Shown: piece after piece, positions 25,518 through 33,972 of the stretch | Layout of the letters: each line of letters starts with the position of its first letter | Position numbering within the stretch: the stretch's first letter is position 1 | Assembly (NCBI GenBank): GCA_965214475.1 | Contig: OZ243953.1 | Location: 3,038,001-3,102,000, forward strand | Reading direction: 5' to 3' | Length of the DNA: 64,000 nucleotides | Source: SIRX01 sp965214475 | GTDB lineage: Bacteria > Actinomycetota > Rubrobacteria > Rubrobacterales > Rubrobacteraceae | Notes under the pieces: generated by a model | Database searches by the model: none | The model's input: only the letters and a program-made list of their open reading frames with translations | Told to the model about the DNA's origin: nothing | Translations under genes and position numbers: made by a program

Positions 25518-26042
25518 CTACTGTTGTTCTTGACGGGTGGCGCGTAGAACACCCGGAGGCAGGGCTTGGCGTGCGGCGGAGAGCGCGTCTGTGGAGCGGC
25601 GGCGGGCCTGGCGGAGCTTCATGCGGCGTACGAAACCCGCTTCAGGCAGTTCCGAGTTGACCAGGTGGGACAGCGTGATCATGTCGTGCACACAAGCCCG
25701 GTAGCCGAGGGCGCACATCTCGACCTGTATCTCGGAAGTTTTGCCTTTCATGGCGCGTCGTATCTCGGTCGCCCGTTCGATGATCGAGCGTGAGAGGTCT
25801 TCTGGCCCGGACCCCGGCGAAGGCAGTGCCCGCAGATTGTGGCCGGTGATCCTCTCTGGCGTGATGCGCCAACGGCGGTAAGAGAAATCTTTTATCTTCG
25901 GGTGGAGGACGAAGGCGAGGATTAGCATTAGGGGAACCAACGGGGCCAATGCCAACACTAGCACGTCCGGCGCGAAGGAAGGCAGGAGGATGAGTCCCAC
26001 GATTCCAGCTACCATAATTAGCGCTACAAAGATCTCGAACAT
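25518..26042 (-). CDS. small membrane protein with cytoplasmic tail, unknown
   Basis: 174 residues. Two hydrophobic helices (about 4-22 and 27-48) are followed by a basic, mostly helical region with a CALGYRACVHDMITLSHLVN segment and an arginine-rich C-terminus. No family recognised. The upstream Yip1 gene is divergent; the downstream side faces the NifU-like gene across the repeat element. Confidence 0.5.
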   Translation of the reverse strand: MFEIFVALIMVAGIVGLILLPSFAPDVLVLALAPLVPLMLILAFVLHPKIKDFSYRRWRITPERITGHNLRALPSPGSGPEDLSRSIIERATEIRRAMKGKTSEIQVEMCALGYRACVHDMITLSHLVNSELPEAGFVRRMKLRQARRRSTDALSAARQALPPGVLRATRQEQQ

Positions 26043-26128
26043 ATCCGCAATGAGCTACCTTTACTGCTCTCCGGGTCCCAAGTTTATGTTTCCCGCTAGT
26101 CTTTGGCAAGCTCTTTGTACCCACCCTG

Positions 26129-26134
26129 TATAAT
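26129..26134 (+). promoter_or_regulatory. -10 box of a probable leaderless transcript
   Basis: TATAAT ends seven bases before ATG 26141, so transcription should begin at or next to the start codon. No Shine-Dalgarno site is present. Confidence 0.6.
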
Positions 26135-26140
26135 ATCTAA

Positions 26141-26728
26141 ATGCAGCAATCCAAAAGCCCAGAATTCAGCCTGGATCACCCGCTGTCGAGCGCGGTGGAG
26201 GTTATAAGATCCGTCTTCTTCAGCCCGCAGAAATTTTATCGTGGTTTTTCTGCTGAGGGCCCCGTGAGAGAGCCTGTGTACTTCGCGCTACTCGTCGGGG
26301 CTGTTACGGGGATCCTGAGCGCCGTGGTAACGCTGATCTCCGGTTTGATCTTCGGTGAGGTCACGCCTGCGATAGTGGGTTACACGGTGCTACAAGCCTT
26401 TCTGTTCGCCGCGCTCTCACCCGTAATAGTTGGGGCCATCGCGGCGGTATATCTACTCTCTATAAGGACTTTCGTAGGGAAAGTCGGTACCCTGCAAGAG
26501 GTTTACAGAATGGCCGCCTACGCCTACGGGGCGATGATCTTCGCCTGGATACCGGCTGTTTACGCACTTTCGATCACTTACATGCTGATGATACTGATGG
26601 GTTTCGGGATAAGGAGTGTCTACCGGACCTCGTTCCTTACGGCGGTGGTGACCGTGCTGGTCGGCTTCGTTCCGTGCGCCATAGGGTTTATCCTGCTCCG
26701 GATTGCGGTAACCCTGCCTTTCGGCTAA
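26141..26728 (+). CDS. Yip1-family membrane protein
   Basis: 195 residues. After a polar N-terminus comes VIRSVFFSPQKFYRGF, the signature entry of the Yip1 domain, and then five hydrophobic helices including FLFAALSPVIVGAIAAVYLLSI and AYAYGAMIFAWIPAVYALSI. Bacterial Yip1 proteins have no settled role. Translation is probably leaderless. It overlaps the convergent gene's stop by four bases. Confidence 0.7.
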   Translation: MQQSKSPEFSLDHPLSSAVEVIRSVFFSPQKFYRGFSAEGPVREPVYFALLVGAVTGILSAVVTLISGLIFGEVTPAIVGYTVLQAFLFAALSPVIVGAIAAVYLLSIRTFVGKVGTLQEVYRMAAYAYGAMIFAWIPAVYALSITYMLMILMGFGIRSVYRTSFLTAVVTVLVGFVPCAIGFILLRIAVTLPFG

Positions 26729-27537
26729 ATCTTCCGGGTGAGCGCCGCCTGCTCACCGAGGTCTCGCTCTATTCGCCTCCGTAACCCCGGAGGCAAGGAC
26801 CCGGTCTCTTCGAGCGGTTTCTTACCGTAACGCTTTTTTATGAGGTCGCAGGAGATCTTCAGGTAGGCGTTTCGTGTCGCCAGCTCCGCCGGTACGGTCA
26901 TCTCCCTCGGGAATACCCGGTAATTAGAGTCTTCCTTGATCCCTAAAGCTGGAGGCTCCAGTCCACGCTCCTGGTGAATGGAGATCCTGCGCTCCCACAG
27001 ACTACGCAACCGGTGCATCCCTTCACTATCCGTTGTCACGTTCAACGGGCCGGTCTCAAAAGGATCTTCCGGCATAAACCCGAAGGTCTCCTCAAAGATA
27101 CAGGCTTTGCTCCTACTGCCCTGGAGCACCAAAAACTCGTACTCCGAGCGTAGCAGCACGAGTTGGGCGTCGTAGTAGGCGTGCAAGCCATCCCGGGCCG
27201 GACGCCCGGCGTCTTCGCCTTTCTCTTCGAGTGCCCGCCGGAGAACCTCGCGCCGCCGCCGCAACTTTAGGCGCTCCCGGCCAGAAACCACGGCTCCACC
27301 CAGGACGCCGATCACCACCGGCAGCAGCGCGGCCCCAAACGCCCTTTGCATCGAGGATTCAGCCCAGTCCGTGCCGAAGAAATAACCCGAGAGCAACACC
27401 ATAGCCCCGGTCACGCAGACGACCGTAAACCCGAGCATCGTCGCCCGGTTCGTTGCACCTTCTGAACCAGAGTAGAGCCTTCCCAACTCGTACCACAGTT
27501 CGACGGTCTCGCTATCCGATGTATGGGCCGGTTGCAC
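26725..27537 (-). CDS. membrane protein with large cytoplasmic domain, unknown
   Basis: 270 residues. Two hydrophobic helices (about 31-51 and 66-86) form a hairpin; the remaining ~180 residues are charged and mostly helical (RERLKLRRRREVLRRALEEKG, then a globular part). No catalytic motif seen. It ends in the 3' end of the convergent Yip1 gene. No family recognised. Confidence 0.55.
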   Translation of the reverse strand: MQPAHTSDSETVELWYELGRLYSGSEGATNRATMLGFTVVCVTGAMVLLSGYFFGTDWAESSMQRAFGAALLPVVIGVLGGAVVSGRERLKLRRRREVLRRALEEKGEDAGRPARDGLHAYYDAQLVLLRSEYEFLVLQGSRSKACIFEETFGFMPEDPFETGPLNVTTDSEGMHRLRSLWERRISIHQERGLEPPALGIKEDSNYRVFPREMTVPAELATRNAYLKISCDLIKKRYGKKPLEETGSLPPGLRRRIERDLGEQAALTRKI

Positions 27538-27556
27538 GTGCTAGATTTTACCCGCT

Positions 27557-28138
27557 ATGGATCATCATCAGAGTCCCGCATACGATGCGGCCCGCACGCT
27601 ATCCAACATACTCAACCCGTTCTTTATCTTCACGGCTCTCTATGCCGTCGTGGCTTTCGTAGAGAGTAGCCCCGTCGGAGCGGTGCTGTACCTGGGCCTT
27701 GAGTTGCTGGCTGCAGGCATAGTAGCAGGCTACGTCTTCTTCTTGATGCGCCGCTCGCGGGTGGGGGACTTCTGGATCTCTCGCCGCATTGAACGCGTCG
27801 TACCGGCCATTCTCCTACTCGTGGCTTTCGTAGGACTGCTTGTTGCCCTCTCACTCTCCGGTGCGCCACAAGCCCTCTTCGACACCACGATCTCGATGGG
27901 CCTAGCCGCTGCGGTAGTTGCCGCCGTCACGCTCTTCTGGAAAGCCAGCGCCCACACCGCCGTCGCCGGGCACGCCGCGATGGCTGGTCCACTGATCCTG
28001 GGAGTATTCGGACTAGTCTTCGTGCTCATCTTGCCACTCGTGCTCTGGGCCCGCATTACGGCCGGCGCGCACACGCCGTTCCAGACACTAGCGGGTGCGG
28101 TGTTAGGGATGATATCCGCGCTGCTCTTCTTATCATAA
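27557..28138 (+). CDS. PAP2-like membrane phosphatase family protein
   Basis: 193 residues with six helices. Two segments resemble the PAP2 active-site blocks: KASAHTAVAGHA (compare PSGH) and WARITAGAHTPFQTLAGA (compare SRxxxGxHxxxDVLAG). The first KxxxxxxRP motif is poor, so lipid phosphatase activity is uncertain. TAGATT at 27542-27547 is a possible -10 close to the ATG. Followed by a strong hairpin at 28218-28252. Confidence 0.5.
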   Translation: MDHHQSPAYDAARTLSNILNPFFIFTALYAVVAFVESSPVGAVLYLGLELLAAGIVAGYVFFLMRRSRVGDFWISRRIERVVPAILLLVAFVGLLVALSLSGAPQALFDTTISMGLAAAVVAAVTLFWKASAHTAVAGHAAMAGPLILGVFGLVFVLILPLVLWARITAGAHTPFQTLAGAVLGMISALLFLS

Positions 28139-28217
28139 AGAAAGTTCGCCAAGCCACAGTGTTTTGCGGATGCTAGAGTATTCACAGTAAGCGTGTACAT
28201 AGAGTTGGTAATCTCAA

Positions 28218-28252
28218 AAAGACCACCTACCCACCACTGGTAGGTGGTCTTT
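28218..28252. terminator. bidirectional rho-independent terminator
   Basis: AAAGACCACCTACC and GGTAGGTGGTCTTT form a perfect 14-base stem around CACCACT. On the minus strand TTTTTGAG follows the stem, so it ends the 28314-28838 gene well; on the plus strand only a short T-run follows. Confidence 0.8.
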
Positions 28253-28313
28253 GCGCTCGTCTTTTAGCGTACGATTCGGTAGCAACAATCAGATGCTAAT
28301 CTCTGTTTGTAAG

Positions 28314-28838
28314 CTACGAACCGACCGTAGCTTTTACTATGGTAACCAGTATAGGCATCGAAGCACTCACGAAAGACAGCAGCGTTAAGATGGCATCTTT
28401 ACGGGTGGATCTTGCCCGCCGCTTGCTACCGGTACGCTTCGCGCTACCTGTTTCTAGAACAGAGGAGATTCCGTAGAACAAGAAAGGAACTCCTATCATG
28501 AACAAAAGCAATGTGGTCACCTTCGCCACTGCTACTATGGAAAGAAGAAAGGAAGTCGTAGCTAAGTGGAGCAATACAGCCAAGATTAGGAAGAATCCTC
28601 CCACTCCCCACCAGCCGAACGCTTCACTGCCTGCGTAATTCTCCAACTCCATAAATGCGCCGCCAAAACTTATGGCAACGAACAAACCGCCTAGCAAATA
28701 GCAGACTGCTAGTAGCATCCCTGAGAACTCTACGTAACTGGGAGCAAACCAAAGTGTAGCTCCCCATATAGCGAAGCTAGCTGCCAAAGCAAAGCCGTCA
28801 TGTTTGCTTGTTTCGTCTTTTTCCGTCAAGGTACTCAA
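28314..28838 (-). CDS. low-GC polytopic membrane protein, unknown
   Basis: 174 residues from TTG 28838 behind GGAGGG. About five helices, with a polar basic loop (KRTGSKRRARSTRKDA) before the last. Composition stands out: 26/60 G+C at 28501-28560 against about 36/60 in flanking housekeeping genes. No family recognised. The preceding ~600 bases hold no gene but have repeats and dyads, and a strong terminator follows, so it is a self-contained, probably acquired, unit. Confidence 0.55.
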   Translation of the reverse strand: MSTLTEKDETSKHDGFALAASFAIWGATLWFAPSYVEFSGMLLAVCYLLGGLFVAISFGGAFMELENYAGSEAFGWWGVGGFFLILAVLLHLATTSFLLSIVAVAKVTTLLLFMIGVPFLFYGISSVLETGSAKRTGSKRRARSTRKDAILTLLSFVSASMPILVTIVKATVGS

Positions 28839-29433
28839 GTACCCTCCTTATCCGTTTAGAGATGAAGGGCAGCGGAAAAGTCCACAATAGGGTATCTTGT
28901 ACCCGCTGCCCTGACGTGGGTTGGCTGTTGGGCGTCGAACGGAGGTGCTTGAGAATACTCACCGTTGGGCGTCCAACGTGTTTCTTATGGAGGCTTCTTT
29001 TGAGACCGAACACACATCCAACAGAACCTCCTTTCTTAGTCGATCCTTACTCTTCTAACCTCAACATCGCGGGAAGGATAAAGAAAGCCCGATGGTTTGT
29101 CTAGGTCACCTTTAACATCAACTTGAAGGCTTATTTGCAGGACTTTCAAAAGCTTTTCCACAGCTAAATCTGTGGTGCATATAGTTCTCTTAATCCAACA
29201 GATGCTGATAAGTAGATTTGACATCCGGTATTTGTTGGTAGGCTGAGCAAAGCTGCTAATCACCAAAACAAGTTAGATAGATCAGAAACATTGTCGAATA
29301 ATTGATAATCATTTTTGACGGCCGACGGAGTTGAGAAACTGTTGGGCCAGCGTACGCATAGGCGCGTACAAGCCGCTCCAAACCACTGTAAGAACGGCGA
29401 TGAACGCCGTGTTTGCCTTGTTCTTTCTGGCAT
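28839..29433. other. gene-free low-GC stretch with dyads
   Basis: I see no convincing gene here. AGGGCAGCGG (28866-28875) pairs with CCGCTGCCCT (28903-28912); inside that loop GGGTA (28890-28894) pairs with TACCC (28900-28904), overlapping the outer arm. A TTGGGCGTC-AACG block is repeated, starting near 28927 and 28973. These lie upstream of the minus-strand membrane gene and could form a leader RNA. Bases 29040-29430 show only AT-rich filler. Confidence 0.35.
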
Positions 29434-29459
29434 AAAAAAGTCCGCCGCAAGAGGCGGAC
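29434..29459 (-). terminator. rho-independent terminator after tRNA-Glu
   Basis: On the minus strand GTCCGCC - TCTTGC - GGCGGAC is followed by TTTTTT. It ends the gltX/tRNA-Glu transcript nine bases after the tRNA. Confidence 0.85.
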
Positions 29460-29468
29460 CAAATAGAG

Positions 29469-29541
29469 TGACCCCACCGGGGTTCGAACCCGGGTTTTCG
29501 CCGTGAGAGGGCGATGTCCTAGGCCACTAGACGATGGGGCC
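29469..29541 (-). tRNA. tRNA-Glu (anticodon CTC)
   Basis: 73 bases fold as a cloverleaf: acceptor GGCCCCA pairs with TGGGGTC (one G-T), discriminator A, T-arm GGGTTCGAACCC in the usual place, anticodon stem TCGCC/GGCGA with loop CTCTCAC, giving anticodon CTC for GAG codons. CCA is not encoded. It lies 56 bases after the gltX stop on the same strand. Confidence 0.95.
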
Positions 29542-29597
29542 GTTGAGCGGAGAGAGTTTAAACGATAGCCTCTGGTTCGTCAAAAGTATTTTTGATG

Positions 29598-31076
29598 CTA
29601 ACTGAGTCTCTGCATCTCTTCTGTTGCTTTGTCCATGCGAAGTAGGGTGCGGTCGCGGCCCAGGAGCGCCAGCGTCTCAAAGAGTCCGGCGCTTACGGTA
29701 CGGCCGGTGGTGGCGAACCTTAGAGGGTGGATCAGGTGTTTCGCACCTTTCTCTTTCTCCGCCGCGAGACTCCGGATAGCCTCTTCCGTAGTTTCTTCGT
29801 TCCATTCCGGCAGGGCTGCGAGCCGTTCCCGAAGCTCCGGGAAGTTTTCCTGCACGAACTCCTTGCCGAACTGCTTCTCGAACTCTTCGGGTTCGTAGTC
29901 CAACTCTCCGCCGTAGAAGTAGCCTACGGCGTCCGGGATGTCGATGATGCGGCTTATGCGTTCTTTGAGGAGGTCCATGATCTGCGTCAGGCGCGGCATG
30001 TCGTCTTTTAGTTCCTCGGGGCTCGCGACGCCGGATTCGACGAGCATGGGGGCGGCTTGCATCGCCAGCTCTTCGGGGCTTTGTTTTCTTATGTAGACCT
30101 GGTTTACGGAGACGAGTTTGGTCTCGTCGAAGACCGCCGGATTGCCGCTGACCCGATCTACGCGGAACCTTTCGGCTAGTTCTTCGGGCGTGAATATTTC
30201 TTCGTCCGCCGCGTAGCCCGCGCCGAGCAGCGCGAGGTAGTTGAAGAGTGCTTCCGGCAGGATGCCTTGTTCCGCGAACTCTTCGACCCCTACGGCTCCG
30301 TGGCGTTTGGAGAGCTTCTTTTTGTCCGGTCCGAGGACTTGCGGGACGTGGGCGAAGGCCGGGAGACTGTAGCCGAGGGCTTTGTAGAGCAGGATCTGGC
30401 GGGGCGTGTTCGAGAGGTGGTCGTCTCCCCTTATGACGTGGCTTATCTCCATCTCTGCGTCGTCCACGGCGGCGGCGAAGTTGTAGGTCGGGGTGCCGGT
30501 GGACTTCATTAGCACGAAGTCTTCGAGGTTCTCGTTCTCGAAGGTTACGGGACCCCGGATCAGGTCTTCCACCACCGTCTGTCCCTCATGCGGCGTCTTG
30601 AAGCGGACGGTGTGGTCCTCACCTTGCCGGACCCGCTTTAGCGCCTCGTCCGGGTTCAGGTTCCGGTATCCTTCGCCCCAGTAGATCGGCTGCCGACCCT
30701 CCGCCCGCGACTTCTCCCGGAACTGAGTAAGCTCTTCCATAGTGGCGAAGTCGTAGTAGGCTGCGCCGTCCTCGACGAGCTTCTGCGCCGCTTGGCGGTA
30801 GAGATCCAGACGCTCCGTTTGACGGTAGGGAGTGTGGGGACCGCCGAGTTCGGGGCCTTCATCCCAGTTCAGGCCGATCCAACGCAGCGAGCGTTTTAGT
30901 TGCTCGACCGACTCCTCCGTCGAGCGTTCCAGGTCCGTATCTTCTATCCGCAGCACGAAGACGCCGCTGTTCTTGCGGGCAAAGAGCCAGTTGAAGAGCG
31001 CCGTCCTGACGCCGCCGACGTGCAACATCCCCGTTGGGCTCGGTGCGTAGCGCACCCTGATCTGTGAGTTATCCAT
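29598..31076 (-). CDS. gltX: glutamyl-tRNA synthetase
   Basis: 492 residues, normal for bacterial GluRS. It charges tRNA-Glu with glutamate. The class I HIGH-type motif is in APSPTGMLHVGG near the start, and KKLSKRHGA is the KMSKS-type motif. The anticodon-binding helical domain fills the C-terminal third. In actinobacteria without GlnRS the enzyme is commonly non-discriminating and also charges tRNA-Gln; the sequence alone does not settle this. The cognate tRNA-Glu(CTC) gene is immediately downstream, ended by a terminator. Confidence 0.96.
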   Translation of the reverse strand: MDNSQIRVRYAPSPTGMLHVGGVRTALFNWLFARKNSGVFVLRIEDTDLERSTEESVEQLKRSLRWIGLNWDEGPELGGPHTPYRQTERLDLYRQAAQKLVEDGAAYYDFATMEELTQFREKSRAEGRQPIYWGEGYRNLNPDEALKRVRQGEDHTVRFKTPHEGQTVVEDLIRGPVTFENENLEDFVLMKSTGTPTYNFAAAVDDAEMEISHVIRGDDHLSNTPRQILLYKALGYSLPAFAHVPQVLGPDKKKLSKRHGAVGVEEFAEQGILPEALFNYLALLGAGYAADEEIFTPEELAERFRVDRVSGNPAVFDETKLVSVNQVYIRKQSPEELAMQAAPMLVESGVASPEELKDDMPRLTQIMDLLKERISRIIDIPDAVGYFYGGELDYEPEEFEKQFGKEFVQENFPELRERLAALPEWNEETTEEAIRSLAAEKEKGAKHLIHPLRFATTGRTVSAGLFETLALLGRDRTLLRMDKATEEMQRLS

Positions 31077-31154
31077 GGGGTAAACCTAGCACAAGGCCCG
31101 GAGACAGGGAAGCCACCGGGCCGGACTTTCGTAGCACGCTCCAAAAACTATGAA

Positions 31155-31766
31155 TCAGCAGCACCCACACTGCTCGGTCTCGCAGTCTTCGCAGTCACAT
31201 TCGTCACAACATCCCTGGCGGGCGGCGAGAAGCCGTCCGTTCTCTTCCAGAATCTTCATATCTCTCACTTCCTCTCCGGTTCCGCTCACGTTAGATGAAT
31301 CGGCGCCGAACTTCGCGATCGTTTCCAGGCAACCACAAAACTCTCTTCGCGGGTCTCGCTGAGGCCGGTCGCACTCGTGGGGGACATCCGCTTCGTAGAG
31401 GCGTCTACGGTAGTAGAGCAAGTTGTCCCGGAGCGCTGAGAGACGTGAGATTTCCTGCCGGGTTTCTCGTAGCCTGGAATCCAGAACTTTCTCCAACTTG
31501 GGGAAGAAATCGTCCCCGCTACAATCCGCCGCGATGGAGATGAGGCCGTGGATCTCATCCAGCGTCAGCCCCAGGAGCTTGGCCTTCCGGATGAAACCCA
31601 AACGCCCCAGCACCTCGTCGCCGTAGAGTCGGTATCCGGCCTCGCTTCTGGACACGGTTTCGAGAAGGCCACGCTCCTCGTAGTAGCGGATGGTCTTTAC
31701 CGGAAACCCCGAAAGCCGGGCGACCTCTCCGATCCTGAACAGCTTATCTCTAACCGTGTGATCCAT
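31155..31766 (-). CDS. MerR-family metal-type regulator with Cys-rich tail
   Basis: 203 residues from ATG 31766. Residues about 9-77 form the winged HTH (FRIGEVARLSGFPVKTIRYYEERGLL), followed by the dimerisation helix. Cysteines lie at DCSGDD, ECDRP and FCGCLE, as in metal-sensing members, and the last 18 residues contain eight cysteines (GCCDECDCEDCETEQCGCC), like a small metallothionein. A Hg, Pb, Cd or similar thiophilic metal is a likely ligand. An autoregulatory promoter precedes it with a 20-base spacer and the transcript looks leaderless. No metal efflux gene is adjacent, so its targets lie elsewhere. Confidence 0.75.
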   Translation of the reverse strand: MDHTVRDKLFRIGEVARLSGFPVKTIRYYEERGLLETVSRSEAGYRLYGDEVLGRLGFIRKAKLLGLTLDEIHGLISIAADCSGDDFFPKLEKVLDSRLRETRQEISRLSALRDNLLYYRRRLYEADVPHECDRPQRDPRREFCGCLETIAKFGADSSNVSGTGEEVRDMKILEENGRLLAARQGCCDECDCEDCETEQCGCC

Positions 31767-31773
31767 TAAAATG

Positions 31774-31805
31774 AGTATAGACCCTCCACTGTGGAGGAGA
31801 GTCAA
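31774..31805 (-). promoter_or_regulatory. MerR-type promoter with operator in a 20-base spacer
   Basis: TTGACT (31800-31805) and TATACT (31774-31779) are 20 bases apart, the long spacing typical of MerR-activated promoters. CCTCCAC-A-GTGGAGG (31783-31797), a perfect seven-base dyad, fills the spacer. TATACT ends seven bases before the start codon. Confidence 0.8.
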
Positions 31806-31861
31806 GGGTCTCCGGCGAAGATTTTCGGAAATTTTCGAGACGTGCCGAACGAACGCGTTCC

Positions 31862-32521
31862 TCAGTCGGTGACTATGAACACTTCCAGCGTACGGGGACC
31901 GTGTACACCCTCGACACGCTCCAACTCGATGTCCGACGTCGCCGACGGGCCGGAGATGAAGGTGACGGCCCGGCCTTTGCTCTTTACGGCTTCTTCGAGT
32001 TCTCCTATAGCTTCCGGAATCAGGTCCACAACTTGCGCTTCCTTTACAACGCACAAGTGATAGTCGGGGAGCAGGGTAAGGGCGCGGCGTCCCTGGGCCT
32101 CGCCTGAGTCGAGGACGATGGTGCCTGTCTGTGCCACCCCCAAAGCGCAGCCGGTGAGCACACCGTCGGCGGTGTCGAGGTCGTCGTTGGTCAGATGGTC
32201 CTCCGCAGAATCCGTCAGGAGTTCCACCTCGTCGGGTAGCCAGTTCTCCGGTACGTCCGAGGGGACCACGAGCTTCCCGATCTCACGTCGCTCCAATGCT
32301 TCCTTTATGGCTTCCGGCAATTCCGCTTCCTCTACGCGATGCACCGTTGCCTCGTACTCGGCGACGTATCCGGCGAAGCGGTCTACGATCTCCTCGCGCG
32401 AGTCTTCGCCTTCTTTGCGATAACCGCGCTCTATCGCGACATCCTCGGGAGTTTCATCCTGCGGTACGTCGCGCAGGGCGTGGCGGGCGCGGGCCAGAAT
32501 CGTCTCTTTCGCGCTGCTCAC
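31862..32521 (-). CDS. lutC: lactate utilization protein LutC (LUD domain)
   Basis: 219 residues from GTG 32521, whose GTGA overlaps the lutB stop by four bases. It is one LUD domain (KETILARARHALRD at the start, TGCALGVAQTGTIVLDSGE in the middle, RTLEVFIVTD at the end). LutABC oxidises L-lactate to pyruvate at the membrane; LutC is the third, non-Fe-S subunit. Last gene of the operon, ending just before the MerR gene's promoter. Confidence 0.88.
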   Translation of the reverse strand: MSSAKETILARARHALRDVPQDETPEDVAIERGYRKEGEDSREEIVDRFAGYVAEYEATVHRVEEAELPEAIKEALERREIGKLVVPSDVPENWLPDEVELLTDSAEDHLTNDDLDTADGVLTGCALGVAQTGTIVLDSGEAQGRRALTLLPDYHLCVVKEAQVVDLIPEAIGELEEAVKSKGRAVTFISGPSATSDIELERVEGVHGPRTLEVFIVTD

Positions 32522-33972
32522 AAGCCCCGCCTCTCTCGCCACCACTCGCGGAAGGTCTGATCCGGGATGGGTTTAATGTCGCGACTCCGGGTCCAGCCGC
32601 TGAGTTCACCGGGCAGGCTGTGGATAGCGCCGCTCCGGGCGAGCGGCCACTGGCCGATGCGGGCCAGCCTCTGGGCGCTCTCGTACAGGTTCGGGTCGGA
32701 AAAGGTTTTTGCCATCGCTTGCATCGCGACGTTTTCGGGGTGAAGTTTGCCCGTCAGGCCGGCGGATTGCTTTTTGCGGATCACTTTGCCCCGGAGGTGG
32801 ATCAAAACTTCCGGGATGTTGATCTTGACCGGGCACACCTCGTAACAAGCCCCGCACAACGACGACGCATACGGCAACGAGTCCGGCCCCGACTTCCCGA
32901 TACCCACGAGCTGCGGCGTGAGGATAGCCCCGATCGGCCCCGGATACACCGAGTTATAGGCATGCCCACCGGTCCGTTCGTACACGGGACAGGCGTTCAG
33001 ACACGCCGAACACCGGATGCAGTTGAGCGACTGCCGACCAACCTCGTCAGCCAACACGTCCGTCCGTCCGTTATCCAGCAACACGATGTGGAACTCCTGC
33101 GGTCCGTCGCCTTCCGATACGCCGGTCCAGAACGATGTATACGGGTTCATGCGTTCGGCGGTCGAGGAGCGGGGGAGGCTCTGCATGTAGACTTCGAAGT
33201 CCTGCCAGGTTGGGATCAGCTTCTCTATTCCCATTAGCGTTACGAGCACCGGCGGTAGCGTGGTACACATCCTGCCGTTCCCCTCGGACTCGACGACGCA
33301 GACCGTCCCGGTCTCAGCCACTCCGAAGTTTGCCCCGGAAATGCCGACCTTTGCGGAGAGGAACTTCTTTCGGAGGTAGAGTCGGGCGACTTCGGCAAGG
33401 TCCGACGGTTCGTCGGAGAGTTCATCTACGTCGAGTTCACGCATGAAGACTTCCCGGATCTCTGCCCGGTTCTTGTGGATGGCGGGAACGAGGATGTGTG
33501 ACGAAGTCTCTCCGGCTAGCTGTATGATCAGCTCTGCCAGGTCCGTCTCGTGGGCCTTTATGCCCTCGCTTTCAAGGTGTTCGTTCAGCTTGGTCTCGTC
33601 GGTTGCGATGGATTTGACCTTCACGACTTCGTCAGCGTCGTGCTGTTTCGCTATCCCGGCGATGATGCGGTTGGCCTCCTCTGCATCCCGCGCCCAGTGG
33701 ACGTGGCCGCCGGCCTTCTGGACGGACTCTTCGAATTGCAAGAGGTACTCGTCCAGGTGGCGCAGCGTTCGCTCTTTTATGGCCCGTCCGGCCTCCCGAA
33801 GTTCCTGCCAGTCTGGCAACTCTTCGACGGCGACAGCCCGCTTCGCGCGGATGCCCTTCGCGGCCTTGCCGATGTTGCGACGGAGCTGGGTGTCGGCCAG
33901 AGAGGTTTTCGCCGTCTCCTGGAACGTCGGGGTCTTGCCGGAGGAAAAGGCGTCGGGGGCCTGTATCGTCAT
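32518..33972 (-). CDS. lutB: lactate utilization iron-sulphur protein LutB
   Basis: 484 residues from ATG 33972, overlapping the lutA stop by four bases (ATGA). An N-terminal LUD-type domain (about 60-290, with GISGANFGVAETGTVCVVESEGNGR) precedes two [4Fe-4S] motifs: CIRCSACLNACPVYERTGG and CGACYEVCPVKI. The C-terminus ends in a FREWWRERRG block. It forms the core of the LutABC lactate dehydrogenase that feeds electrons to the quinone pool. Complete and in order with lutA and lutC. Confidence 0.93.
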   Translation of the reverse strand: MTIQAPDAFSSGKTPTFQETAKTSLADTQLRRNIGKAAKGIRAKRAVAVEELPDWQELREAGRAIKERTLRHLDEYLLQFEESVQKAGGHVHWARDAEEANRIIAGIAKQHDADEVVKVKSIATDETKLNEHLESEGIKAHETDLAELIIQLAGETSSHILVPAIHKNRAEIREVFMRELDVDELSDEPSDLAEVARLYLRKKFLSAKVGISGANFGVAETGTVCVVESEGNGRMCTTLPPVLVTLMGIEKLIPTWQDFEVYMQSLPRSSTAERMNPYTSFWTGVSEGDGPQEFHIVLLDNGRTDVLADEVGRQSLNCIRCSACLNACPVYERTGGHAYNSVYPGPIGAILTPQLVGIGKSGPDSLPYASSLCGACYEVCPVKINIPEVLIHLRGKVIRKKQSAGLTGKLHPENVAMQAMAKTFSDPNLYESAQRLARIGQWPLARSGAIHSLPGELSGWTRSRDIKPIPDQTFREWWRERRGL

